Origin: Bacteroidota bacterium
Lineage (GTDB): Bacteria; Bacteroidota; Bacteroidia; Chitinophagales; Chitinophagaceae
Reading direction: 5' to 3'
Assembly: GCA_947457085.1 (NCBI GenBank)
Contig: CANGUS010000036.1
Location: 1 to 11,236 of the forward strand
DNA length: 11,236 nucleotides
The notes under the pieces: generated by a model
Seen by the model: only the letters and a program-made list of their open reading frames with translations
Databases searched by the model: none
What the model was told of the DNA's origin: nothing
In this document: piece by piece, positions 1-7,001 of the stretch
How the letters are laid out: every line of letters begins with the position of its first letter
How positions within the stretch are numbered: position 1 is the first letter of the stretch
Translations under genes and position numbers: made by a program

Positions 1-12
1 TAGTAATACGTC

Positions 13-44
13 AAAAAAAATCCCGATTACATCGGGATTTTTTT
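13..44. terminator. Bidirectional intrinsic terminator
   Basis: A perfect 8-bp stem (ATCCCGAT / ATCGGGAT) with a TAC loop is flanked by an A-run on the left and a T-run on the right, so the hairpin can extend through A:T pairs. Read on either strand it gives a GC-containing stem followed by a U tract, the form of a rho-independent terminator. It lies about 50 bp beyond the stop codon of the minus-strand secreted protein gene (95-1387) and most likely ends that transcript. It could equally serve a plus-strand gene lying to the left of the window. Confidence 0.85.
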
Positions 45-94
45 ATCTATATTAAGTTTTTAAATACGAATTGTTGATTGTAGTAAAATTGCAT

Positions 95-1387
95 TTATTC
101 TTTTACAAATTTTGAAAGATACAATTCTTTACTTTTTGAGTAGGCTTTCAAAAAATAATTTCCGGGTTGTAAGTTTGAAACATCAATTTTTTGATCAGTT
201 GATTGAATATTGTGGGTTAAGCATAATTTACCAACCACATCAAAAATTTCGACTTTTACAATCGTATTGTTATTTTTTAATTCAATCATGCCATTGGTTG
301 GGTTTGGAAAAATGAGAATGTTGATTTGTTTCAATGAAGATGAAACAGAAGCGGGCGAATTTTGGCGAATTGGTTTATATGCTTCATAACAATTAGATTG
401 TATTCGCATCAATTCAAAAAACTGACCATTGGTATTATTGATTGTTTGTTGACTCACTTTTAGTCCAGTTACAAGCGAAACTCCAACTAATTGATATCCA
501 TTATTATAATAATAAGTCATGGTAGAAGGATCAATAGTAGATCCAGCATTTAGGGTATAGCCACCTTGATCTAATTTTGTTGGAGATATTTTTGTTACCA
601 CACCAGTAGAAGGATTTATTCTTCCTAAATGAATCGCTGTTGAATCTAATGTTTTAATGGTATCCATAATTAAAGAATCATACTCATAAGAAAAATAGTT
701 TGTACGAATTAATCCATATAAAGCGGTATCAACACAACTATAAGTAAAATTGTCAAAATAATTCCCACCACCAAGAATTGAAATTGGAGGATTTGAATAG
801 ACTAACCCCGTATACATATCAACCCCTACTAAATTAGCTCCTGTTGAATAATAAAATATTTTTTGATAAGGATCTATAGCACTCCCCGCTAAAGCAAAAC
901 CTTGCCCAATTGAATTGGGAGAAATTTGAGTAATCGTTCCTGTGGTTGTATTGATAGTAGATAAATACACTTCGCCATAACCCGTCATTGTTACAGAATC
1001 GTAAATGTATCTTCTTGCTAAACCATACAAAGTACTATCTGAATTATTAAAGCGAAAATTATCAAAATAGCTATTAGCAATTGGATTATTAATAACTACC
1101 GAATTGGTTTCTAAGCCAGTTGATAAATTAATCGTTTTCATTTGATTGTACCCTACAAAATGATAGTTGTTATTGTATGGATCCAAGGCAGCGCCGGTTA
1201 GATTTACTATGGGAGACAACGAAGTAGGGCTTATGTTTGTTACAGTACCTGTTGAGGGATTCATGGTTGCTAAAAATATTTCACTATTAGGGGTGTTTTT
1301 TCTAGCTAAGCCGTAAAAAGTATTAGAAATTTGAGCTTGAGCTTGTGCTACCATAAAAGTTGCAACAAAAATTAATAGTTTCTTCAT
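95..1387 (-). CDS. Secreted repeat protein with T9SS type A sorting domain
   Basis: A 430-residue exported protein of unknown function. Residues 1-19 form a signal peptide (MKK, hydrophobic core, AQAQAQ end). Residues about 24-332 are three homologous repeats of 95-110 residues. Each opens with YGL.R, contains a (I/M)N.(S/T)TG.(V/I)T.ISP segment, then a DP step, then a TGL motif, and the first two end in YFDNF. Each repeat seems to hold two similar half units, so a six-bladed beta-propeller is a reasonable guess, not shown. Residues about 355-430 are a type A T9SS C-terminal domain (IFPNP, then IFDVVGK, then LQPGNYFLK), which in this phylum directs export across the outer membrane and surface attachment or release. 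The ATG at 1387 directly precedes the signal peptide. It lies 100 bp downstream of purM on the same strand with no terminator or clear promoter between, so readthrough from purM is possible. The function is not recognisable. Confidence 0.88.
   Translation of the reverse strand: MKKLLIFVATFMVAQAQAQISNTFYGLARKNTPNSEIFLATMNPSTGTVTNISPTSLSPIVNLTGAALDPYNNNYHFVGYNQMKTINLSTGLETNSVVINNPIANSYFDNFRFNNSDSTLYGLARRYIYDSVTMTGYGEVYLSTINTTTGTITQISPNSIGQGFALAGSAIDPYQKIFYYSTGANLVGVDMYTGLVYSNPPISILGGGNYFDNFTYSCVDTALYGLIRTNYFSYEYDSLIMDTIKTLDSTAIHLGRINPSTGVVTKISPTKLDQGGYTLNAGSTIDPSTMTYYYNNGYQLVGVSLVTGLKVSQQTINNTNGQFFELMRIQSNCYEAYKPIRQNSPASVSSSLKQINILIFPNPTNGMIELKNNNTIVKVEIFDVVGKLCLTHNIQSTDQKIDVSNLQPGNYFLKAYSKSKELYLSKFVKE
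392..1318 (-). repeat. Three tandem protein repeats within the secreted protein
   Basis: Coding repeats at about 1034-1318, 725-1030 and 392-721 encode residues 24-118, 120-221 and 223-332. They share YGL.R, N.(S/T)TG.(V/I)T.ISP, a DP step and TGL in the same order. They are diverged at both DNA and protein level, so they are old duplications rather than a recent expansion. Repeat 3 has a longer insertion after its YGL.R motif (about residues 230-250). Confidence 0.75.
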
Positions 1388-1487
1388 TAATGTTTATTTT
1401 ATCGATATAGACAATGAAATTAAAATAATAGTTGGTTACTAGAACAAATAATTACTGATTGATTATAAATTTAGTTGATAAGAAAAT

Positions 1488-2648
1488 TTAATATACAATC
1501 TCCACATCATTGTGCTTTATTACTAACTCTTTTTTATCGGAAGCCTCTACTTTACCAACAATTTGAGCTTCAATATTAAAACTATTTGAAATAGCAATAA
1601 TTTCTTGGGCTGTTTTTTCGTCTGTATAAATTTCTAAGCGGGTTCCCATATTAAAGACCTGATACATTTCTTGCAAACTGATACCTGATGCTTCTTGCAT
1701 TAAATGGAAGATTTTAGGAATGGGCAATAAATTATCTTTTACGATTCGCACTTTACCTGGGATGTATTTCATGCACTTTGTTTGACCACCACCCGTATTA
1801 TGTACAATCCCTTTAATAGCTGAACCAAAATGATCAACCACTTGTTTAATTACAGGCGCAAAAGTCCTAGTAGGAGACAATAGCATCTTACCGACAGTTA
1901 ATCCATGTTCAAAAGAGTCAGTTAATTTATGTTTTCCTATGTAACAAACATGCTCAGGCAATGAGTTGTCATAACTTTCAGGAAAACGAGTCATATAACT
2001 TTTATCTAAAATATCATGTCTAGCACTTGTTAAACCATTACATCCTATGCCACTATTATATTCAGTTTCATAAGTTGCCTGACCATAACTTGCCAAACCA
2101 ACAATTACATCTCCTGGCTGTGGATTTATCGTAATAATATTTTTTCTATCAAAGCGAGCAAAAGCGGTATAACCTACATCAATTGTTTTTACCAAGTCTC
2201 CAACATCAGCTGTTTCACCACCTGCGCTGTGTATTTCAATTCCGAAATTTTTCCATTCTTTAATCAGTTGATCACAACCTTGAATAACTGCAGATAGAAC
2301 CTCTTTAGTGATTAAATTTTTATTTCTTGCTATGGTAGATGATAAAACAAAATGATTGGTAGCACCAGAACAAATCATGTCATCAATATTCATCACCATA
2401 GCATCTTGGGCAATGCCTTTCCATACCGACAAATCGCCGGTTTCTTTCCAATAAAGATATGCTAAAATAGATTTTGTACCTGCTGTATCGGCATGCATAA
2501 TACAACATGCATTTTCATCATGAGCAATATAATCAGGTAAAATCTTACAAAAAGAATTTTCAAATAGACCTTTGTCTAAATTTTTTATGGCTTCATGTAC
2601 ATCTTCTTTTTGTGATGAAACGCCTCGTTGATTATATAAATCGCTCAT
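1488..2648 (-). CDS. purM: Phosphoribosylformylglycinamidine cyclo-ligase (AIR synthase)
   Basis: PurM closes the imidazole ring in de novo purine synthesis: FGAM plus ATP gives aminoimidazole ribonucleotide (AIR), ADP and phosphate, in the cytoplasm as a dimer. The 386-residue protein shows family landmarks in order: ADTAGTK (about 53-59, nucleotide/substrate loop), MNIDDMICSGAT (86-97), SAGGETAD (141-148), HNTGGGQTK (283-291) and FNMGTRLEI (332-340). It is about 40 residues longer than the E. coli enzyme; from memory, Bacteroidota PurM is commonly this long form, so I do not read this as a fusion. No motif appears lost. The start ATG gives a normal N-terminus (MSDLYNQRGVSSQKEDV). It is transcribed away from the XRE regulator gene 68 bp upstream on the same strand. 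A weak promoter-like element lies just upstream of the start. No purine riboswitch or terminator is visible in the flanks. Confidence 0.95.
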   Translation of the reverse strand: MSDLYNQRGVSSQKEDVHEAIKNLDKGLFENSFCKILPDYIAHDENACCIMHADTAGTKSILAYLYWKETGDLSVWKGIAQDAMVMNIDDMICSGATNHFVLSSTIARNKNLITKEVLSAVIQGCDQLIKEWKNFGIEIHSAGGETADVGDLVKTIDVGYTAFARFDRKNIITINPQPGDVIVGLASYGQATYETEYNSGIGCNGLTSARHDILDKSYMTRFPESYDNSLPEHVCYIGKHKLTDSFEHGLTVGKMLLSPTRTFAPVIKQVVDHFGSAIKGIVHNTGGGQTKCMKYIPGKVRIVKDNLLPIPKIFHLMQEASGISLQEMYQVFNMGTRLEIYTDEKTAQEIIAISNSFNIEAQIVGKVEASDKKELVIKHNDVEIVY

Positions 2649-2665
2649 ATTATTTTATTAAAGTG

Positions 2666-2673
2666 CAAAGGTG
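2666..2673 (-). promoter_or_regulatory. Possible purM -7 promoter element
   Basis: Read on the minus strand the bases are CACCTTTG, a 7-of-8 match to the Bacteroidota -7 consensus TAnnTTTG, followed by CA. It ends 17 bp before the purM ATG, giving a short leader. No convincing TTG -33 element is seen 17-23 bp further upstream, so the call is weak. If real, purM has its own promoter and need not rely on the regulator gene's transcript. Confidence 0.3.
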
Positions 2674-2716
2674 CAACTTCTTTAACGAAGTCGATAATAT
2701 TAGTAAGAAAAATTAT

Positions 2717-3097
2717 TTACTTTTTAAATATTTCTAACAAGGAAAATATTTGCTTATCCTTTTCTTTGAGTTGATTGGTAAGTTCTGTTATAATTTCATG
2801 ATTTATTTGATTGTGATTTGATACAGTTTTACCACTGTCTTGACTATTGTAAAACGTAGAGTTTTCTTGAGTTTTATCTGTAAAAAAATATTCTATTGGT
2901 TTTTCTAACAATTGTGATAACTCTATAATTTTATCTAAATTGGTTTTCGTTTCCCCTCTTTCCATTTTAGTAAATGCACTTTCAGACATATCCATTTGGC
3001 TTGCAATATCAAATGCTTTAATATCTTTTTCTCGACGAGCATTTTTTATATTCCTGCCCACTAATTTATAAAATTCTAAAATTTCTGGTTTTTCCAT
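2717..3097 (-). CDS. XRE-family helix-turn-helix transcriptional regulator
   Basis: A 126-residue cytoplasmic DNA-binding protein. Residues about 8-72 form a Cro/C1-type HTH domain: VGRNIKNARREKDIKAFDIA, then the turn and recognition helix around SQMDMSESAFTKMERGE (33-49), then a hydrophobic helix ending PIEYFF. A polar linker (about 74-98) leads to a short charged amphipathic helix (99-126, ELTNQLKEKDKQIFSLLEIF) likely to be a coiled coil for dimer formation. There is no peptidase or sensor domain, so it is not a LexA/CI-like cleavable repressor. The gene is divergent from the secreted protein gene at 3342 and upstream of purM in the same direction. A palindrome at 3103-3118 sits 5 bp from its ATG, suggesting autoregulation. 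Its targets cannot be told from sequence; purM, the divergent gene or itself are the local candidates. Confidence 0.9.
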   Translation of the reverse strand: MEKPEILEFYKLVGRNIKNARREKDIKAFDIASQMDMSESAFTKMERGETKTNLDKIIELSQLLEKPIEYFFTDKTQENSTFYNSQDSGKTVSNHNQINHEIITELTNQLKEKDKQIFSLLEIFKK

Positions 3098-3102
3098 AAC
3101 CC

Positions 3103-3118
3103 CTTTTAATTGTAAAAG
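3103..3118. promoter_or_regulatory. Candidate operator of the XRE regulator
   Basis: The 16 bases form a 6-bp perfect inverted repeat (CTTTTA, spacer ATTG, TAAAAG) ending 5 bp upstream of the regulator's start codon, a typical place for a self-repressing operator. The same half-site recurs nearby: TAAAAGTAGT at 3113-3122 is matched in inverted orientation by ACCACTTTTA at 3152-3161 (9 of 10 pairs), and a weaker copy, ACAACTTTTT, lies at 3131-3140. The sequence is A/T-rich, so some matches are expected by chance. Binding is inferred from position and symmetry only. Confidence 0.35.
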
Positions 3119-3341
3119 TAGTATAAAAACACAACTTTTTCGATAGCTAAAACCACTTTTAAATATTGAATTTTAAAAAATGTGTACATACATTCGTACT
3201 AACTTATTGAACAAAATAACAAAGTAGCTACTAAAACTTACAAATCAATTAAGCCGAATTATTTTTATTAAACACGCATAGAATGCCTACAAAACTTTAT
3301 TTATTTAAAGGGTGTTTTTCTATGAAAAAAATTATCTATTT

Positions 3342-4415
3342 ATGAACAAAATTAAAATCATATTATTTGCATTTACATTGTTGTTAGTTAACAAAATAAA
3401 TGCACAAACTGCTGCTGCAAATTGCAATAGCGTAACTTGTACAGGTGTTCCTGCTTATAACTTAAATCTTTATAAAATACCTCCTAATTGGCCGGGATGT
3501 ACAATGAATGTTACAGCAGCAGACCAAAAATTAAGAGCAATCTTTACATTGCAACAAAAACAATCAAATGGAGGATGGGCTAATGTTTATGGTCTTAATG
3601 GTGGACAATCTTCGCCAAATTTTTATAATCTAACCCATGGAACATATCGCGTAAAAATTGATTTACCTCAATATGCAATGGGTCCAGCCGCGTGTGGTTT
3701 TCAATCCATAAAATGTATAAATATATTAAATGTAGAAGTAGGACGTGGTGGAGTTTTTGGTTTGGGTTCAAGTAGTTTTACCAACGAAGTAATTGTTGGC
3801 CAAACGGTAACAGCAGATAACGTTTATACTTTTTCTGATTTGAATGGCACAAATAATAATGCTCTAGGATTTGATGCTAACGAAAACGTATTCATTAACT
3901 GCTCTCAAATGAAAAACTATAATACCTATTTTATGGCAATATTTGAAAATGGTGGATTAAATAGATACAAATCAACCAATTGGGTAAATGGATTATTGCC
4001 TAACAGTTTTAATTTATCACAATGGTGGGCCGAAAATCCAGGATGGACATTTATTCCATTGCAATCATACACTATTCAAATGGTAAATATTAATTCATCT
4101 TGTGGAGGAAATTGGAATGTAGTAGATAAAACATTCTTTATTTGCCCTAATGGCTCTGGTTGCAAACAAAGTGATTTTGTTAAAAATGGCATCACTATCT
4201 CTAACTTGCCCAACGGATTTATTTTGAATAATATGGATTTATCAAAACAAAACAATATAAAAGTATTTTCACTAGATGGTCGTTTGGTAAAAGAATATAA
4301 TACTGTTTCAAAAAATCAGTTTTCGACAACTGATTATACGAATGGATTATATGTGGTAACTTTAACAACTGATAACAAAAAATCATTTACAGGAAAAATA
4401 CAAGTAAATAATTAA
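3342..4415 (+). CDS. Secreted protein of unknown function, T9SS type A-like C-terminus
   Basis: A 357-residue exported protein. I place the start at the ATG at 3342 because it begins a clean signal peptide (MNKIKIILFAFTLLLVNKINAQ, cleavage near residue 21). The frame stays open to a GTG at 3312, but that would add ten residues before the signal peptide. The body (about 22-285) is rich in Asn, Gly, aromatic residues and about ten cysteines, suggesting a disulfide-stabilised beta fold, and matches nothing I recognise. Residues about 288-357 resemble the end of a type A T9SS sorting domain (IKVFSLDGRLVKEY, then YTNGLYVVTLTTD, then FTGKIQV), but the usual Y/F-PNP opening is replaced by ISNLPNGFILNN. 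It is divergent from the XRE gene and followed by a strong hairpin. No TAnnTTTG promoter was found upstream on this strand. Confidence 0.82.
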   Translation: MNKIKIILFAFTLLLVNKINAQTAAANCNSVTCTGVPAYNLNLYKIPPNWPGCTMNVTAADQKLRAIFTLQQKQSNGGWANVYGLNGGQSSPNFYNLTHGTYRVKIDLPQYAMGPAACGFQSIKCINILNVEVGRGGVFGLGSSSFTNEVIVGQTVTADNVYTFSDLNGTNNNALGFDANENVFINCSQMKNYNTYFMAIFENGGLNRYKSTNWVNGLLPNSFNLSQWWAENPGWTFIPLQSYTIQMVNINSSCGGNWNVVDKTFFICPNGSGCKQSDFVKNGITISNLPNGFILNNMDLSKQNNIKVFSLDGRLVKEYNTVSKNQFSTTDYTNGLYVVTLTTDNKKSFTGKIQVNN

Positions 4416-4427
4416 AATAAAATCCTC

Positions 4428-4470
4428 AATAGCACGTTAGTAAATTTAGGCTAACGTGCTATTTTATTTT
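4428..4470 (+). terminator. Intrinsic terminator or attenuator hairpin
   Basis: A perfect 13-bp inverted repeat (AATAGCACGTTAG / CTAACGTGCTATT, 4428-4440 and 4451-4463) with a 10-base loop is followed by TTATTTT. It lies 12 bp after the stop codon at 4415, as expected of a rho-independent terminator. The U-rich tail ends exactly at the ATG of the next gene (4471), so the hairpin also overlaps that gene's ribosome-binding region. It may be a plain terminator with some readthrough or a control point for the downstream operon. Confidence 0.85.
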
Positions 4471-5856
4471 ATGAACTATTTTTTATCCATAATTATACTT
4501 TTAAATACTACTTATTTGCATGCGCAAATAAATTTAGTATCAAATGGAAGTTTTGAAGAAATATCAGATTGTCCAAGTGATGGCGGACAGATAAATAAAG
4601 CAAATGGATGGTTTTCTGGAAGTAATGGTACTCCAGATTTGTATAATGAATGTGCTACAAATCCATCCGTGTTAATACCTAATATTTTCCAACCATTTAT
4701 TTCATATCAATATGCTAAAACAGGCAAGTCTTTTATTGGCATTATTTGTTTTGGTATTTTGACGAGCGATCCATTTGAATACCCTGAAACAAAATTAAAA
4801 ACAAAATTAAAATCTAATTGTATTTATTATACAAGATTTTATGTAAATCCACGATATGTAAATGGATGGAATAATTGTTTTATTAATCAAGTAGGATTGG
4901 CTTTTACAGAAAAAAAAGTTGATGAACAAAATACAATTTTCAACATCACCAATATCAATCCACAAATTAATTATGCAGGTTCATTTATAGATGATACCTT
5001 AGGTTGGACAAAAGTGAGTGGTTGTTATAAAGCAGTTGGTAACGAACAATATATTACAATAGGTAATTTTAAAAACTCATTAAATACTGGATATAAAAAA
5101 GAAAGCTCCAGTTATCCATTTAGTTCTTATTTGTTTATAGACGATGTAGGGGTGTATGAATTTGACCCTTTGCCCGATACAATTTATTTGTGTAATGGCA
5201 TTGCTAAAACATTTAATGCTCATTTTTTAGATGCTAAATATAATTGGAGTACAGGAAACACAGACAGTGTAGAAACTTTTACGCAAGAAGGTAAGTATTT
5301 TGTAAATGTAACAATTGATGGATGCATATTGTCGGATAGCACAATAGTAATTGATACAAAAAATATACCTACAAACTATACTAAAAAAATGTGCAAACGA
5401 AAATCTATAAAATTAGAAAGTCCAATTACAGGCGATTATTTATGGAATGATGGTACGACTACAAAAAATTTAATGGTTAATAAAGCAGGAGTTTATACAC
5501 TTCAAGTGAACAATAGTTGCTCTAATTTTACTTATACATTTAATATTGAGGAAGAAGAGTGCAGTTGTATTGGATTTGTGCCTACTGCATTTTCACCCAA
5601 TAATGATGGATTGAATGATGAAATAAAACCACTTTTTAATTGTGGATTTCCTATTGAAGAAATGCAATATATCATTATGAATCGATTTGGAAATACTGTT
5701 TTTAAAACAGACAACACTGTTTTTGGTTGGGACGGAAAATATAAATCGGTTGAATGTGAAATTGGAAATTATGTTTATTTATTAACGTATTCATATCGAG
5801 TAAATGGACAAAAAATATCGACTACACAAAAAGGAGACATTACATTAATAAGATGA
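4471..5856 (+). CDS. Secreted multidomain protein with T9SS type B (CHU_C) sorting domain
   Basis: A 461-residue surface or secreted protein, first gene of a tight three-gene run. The start ATG at 4471 gives a signal peptide (MNYFLSIIILLNTTYLHAQ). An upstream in-frame GTG at 4456 lies inside the terminator stem and is not used here. Residues about 20-232 resemble a carbohydrate-binding-like jelly-roll domain seen in Bacteroidota surface proteins (opens NLVSNGSFEE, ends FIDDVGVYE). Residues about 237-295 and 297-360 look like two Ig-like repeats, each with a paired W(S/N).G.T pattern and a G.Y.(V/L).V strand. Residues about 368-461 are a type B sorting domain (TIGR04131 type): FVPTAFSPNNDGLNDE, then MNRFGNTVF, GWDGKY, and the terminal KGDITLIR. 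Type B domains target proteins through T9SS, often for adhesin-like functions. The ligand is unknown. The stop codon overlaps the protease start (ATGA), suggesting coupled translation. Confidence 0.88.
   Translation: MNYFLSIIILLNTTYLHAQINLVSNGSFEEISDCPSDGGQINKANGWFSGSNGTPDLYNECATNPSVLIPNIFQPFISYQYAKTGKSFIGIICFGILTSDPFEYPETKLKTKLKSNCIYYTRFYVNPRYVNGWNNCFINQVGLAFTEKKVDEQNTIFNITNINPQINYAGSFIDDTLGWTKVSGCYKAVGNEQYITIGNFKNSLNTGYKKESSSYPFSSYLFIDDVGVYEFDPLPDTIYLCNGIAKTFNAHFLDAKYNWSTGNTDSVETFTQEGKYFVNVTIDGCILSDSTIVIDTKNIPTNYTKKMCKRKSIKLESPITGDYLWNDGTTTKNLMVNKAGVYTLQVNNSCSNFTYTFNIEEEECSCIGFVPTAFSPNNDGLNDEIKPLFNCGFPIEEMQYIIMNRFGNTVFKTDNTVFGWDGKYKSVECEIGNYVYLLTYSYRVNGQKISTTQKGDITLIR
4789..4812 (+). repeat. 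12-bp tandem duplication in coding sequence
   Basis: Two identical adjacent copies of ACAAAATTAAAA (4789-4800 and 4801-4812) encode TKLK twice in the N-terminal domain of the secreted type B protein. The unit is a multiple of three, so the frame is kept. Exact identity suggests a recent or slippage-prone duplication, although low complexity could also explain it. Confidence 0.7.
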
Positions 5857-6998
5857 TGAAAACAATATATATGCTACTGTTCACTACTATTTCATTTTCT
5901 CTAAAATGTCAAATAATAGAAACTCAAAAATGTAAGAACGAAAATAATATTGCAATTAGTGAACAGGAATTATATTCTTCTGATAAAGAATTTCAAGAAA
6001 AATACAGAGCTTCACAAATTATCATTCCAACAGTTATACATGTTTTGTGGTACACTTATGATGAAAATATAACAGACGAAAAAATATTTGAACAGTTGGA
6101 TGAATTAAATAATTGTTTTAATGCAACCAATAATGATATACAAAATGTGCCCAATGAATTTAAAAAACGAATTGGAAATGCTAATATTACATTTTGTATT
6201 GTACCCAATGGAATTATTCGAAAACAAACATTTGTAAATGAAATAGGAATAAAAGACAGCGATGTATTTTTTAGCAATAACGGAGGAGATGATGCTTGGA
6301 ATACAGATAGCTTTTGTAATATTTACATTACTAATACAGGAAAATACATAGCAGGTTATGGAATTTATCCTTGGGCAAAAACCAAGCAGGTAAATGGAAT
6401 TGTTGTACATCCAAAATACATTGGAATCAATACAAATACACATTTTAATTTAGGCAGAATTTTGGTACATGAAATGGGTCATTATTTAGGATTGTATCAT
6501 ACATGGAAAGATGACAATGATTGCAATACAGATGATGGAATTGAAGATACTCCTATTCAAGAACACGCTTATTATAATAAACCATTCTATCCCCAAAACT
6601 CTTGTGGAACATCCAATATGTTTATGAATTTTATGGATTATGTAGATGATAATTCAATGTATTTTTTCACACAAAAGCAAACAGAAAAAATGCAAAAAAC
6701 GGTATCTACAGAATATCCAAATTGGTTATTTAATAAATTAGATAATTGCGCTTTATACAGTTCGAATAAAATACCCTTTTACGTTTTCCCAAATCCAGTT
6801 TCCGATATTTTAGAAATAAAAATACCATACAGTTCGTTCAGAATAATAGATATTTCAATACATGACATTACGGGTAAAATACTTTTTATGCAGAATGAAA
6901 ATAATGTAGAAAAAATAAAAATCAATGTTCAAAATTTTACAAAAGGAATTTATTTTTTAACAGTTGGAAACACATCACAAAAATTTATTAAATATTAA
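5853..6998 (+). CDS. Secreted M43 (pappalysin/cytophagalysin-like) zinc metalloprotease, T9SS type A
   Basis: A 381-residue exported endopeptidase. Residues 1-20 are a signal peptide. There is a short pro-region, then a metzincin catalytic core with the family strand IPTVIHVLW (58-66). The zinc site HEMGHYLGLYH (206-216) has the full HExxHxxGxxH pattern, with ligands H206, H210 and H216 and base E207. A conserved CNTDDGIEDTP segment (224-234) is likely a metal/disulfide loop, and the Met-turn NFMDYVDD (259-266) supplies M261. No catalytic residue is missing. Residues about 309-381 are a type A T9SS sorting domain (VFPNP, then IHDITGKILF, then FTKGIYFLTV). The substrate is unknown. The start ATG overlaps the preceding stop as ATGA; a second ATG at 5856 is an equally possible start, one residue shorter. 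AAGGAG lies about 16 bases upstream, too far for a normal ribosome-binding site. Confidence 0.93.
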   Translation: MMKTIYMLLFTTISFSLKCQIIETQKCKNENNIAISEQELYSSDKEFQEKYRASQIIIPTVIHVLWYTYDENITDEKIFEQLDELNNCFNATNNDIQNVPNEFKKRIGNANITFCIVPNGIIRKQTFVNEIGIKDSDVFFSNNGGDDAWNTDSFCNIYITNTGKYIAGYGIYPWAKTKQVNGIVVHPKYIGINTNTHFNLGRILVHEMGHYLGLYHTWKDDNDCNTDDGIEDTPIQEHAYYNKPFYPQNSCGTSNMFMNFMDYVDDNSMYFFTQKQTEKMQKTVSTEYPNWLFNKLDNCALYSSNKIPFYVFPNPVSDILEIKIPYSSFRIIDISIHDITGKILFMQNENNVEKIKINVQNFTKGIYFLTVGNTSQKFIKY

Positions 6999-7001
6999 AA
7001 A

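Noticed and set aside
112..315. Plus-strand open frame of 67 codons opposite the secreted protein gene
   Set aside because: It lies entirely antisense to the T9SS sorting domain coding region, has no recognisable domain, and its composition is explained by the opposite strand.
2507..2737. Plus-strand open frame of 76 codons overlapping the start of purM and its upstream gap
   Set aside because: It is antisense to the well-supported purM N-terminus and has no domain, signal peptide or supporting promoter.
3223..3232. Perfect 10-bp palindrome AGTAGCTACT in the divergent intergenic region
   Set aside because: It has no spacer, no second copy and no promoter element at a meaningful distance, so chance is the simplest explanation. 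I prefer the 3103-3118 palindrome as operator.
5532..5717. Minus-strand open frame of 61 codons inside the type B sorting domain region
   Set aside because: It is antisense to one of the most conserved parts of the secreted protein and has no domain.
6056..6443. Two minus-strand open frames inside the metalloprotease gene
   Set aside because: They are antisense to conserved catalytic-domain sequence, and their Ile/Ser/Phe/Asn-rich make-up is what the complement of this A/T-rich gene produces.
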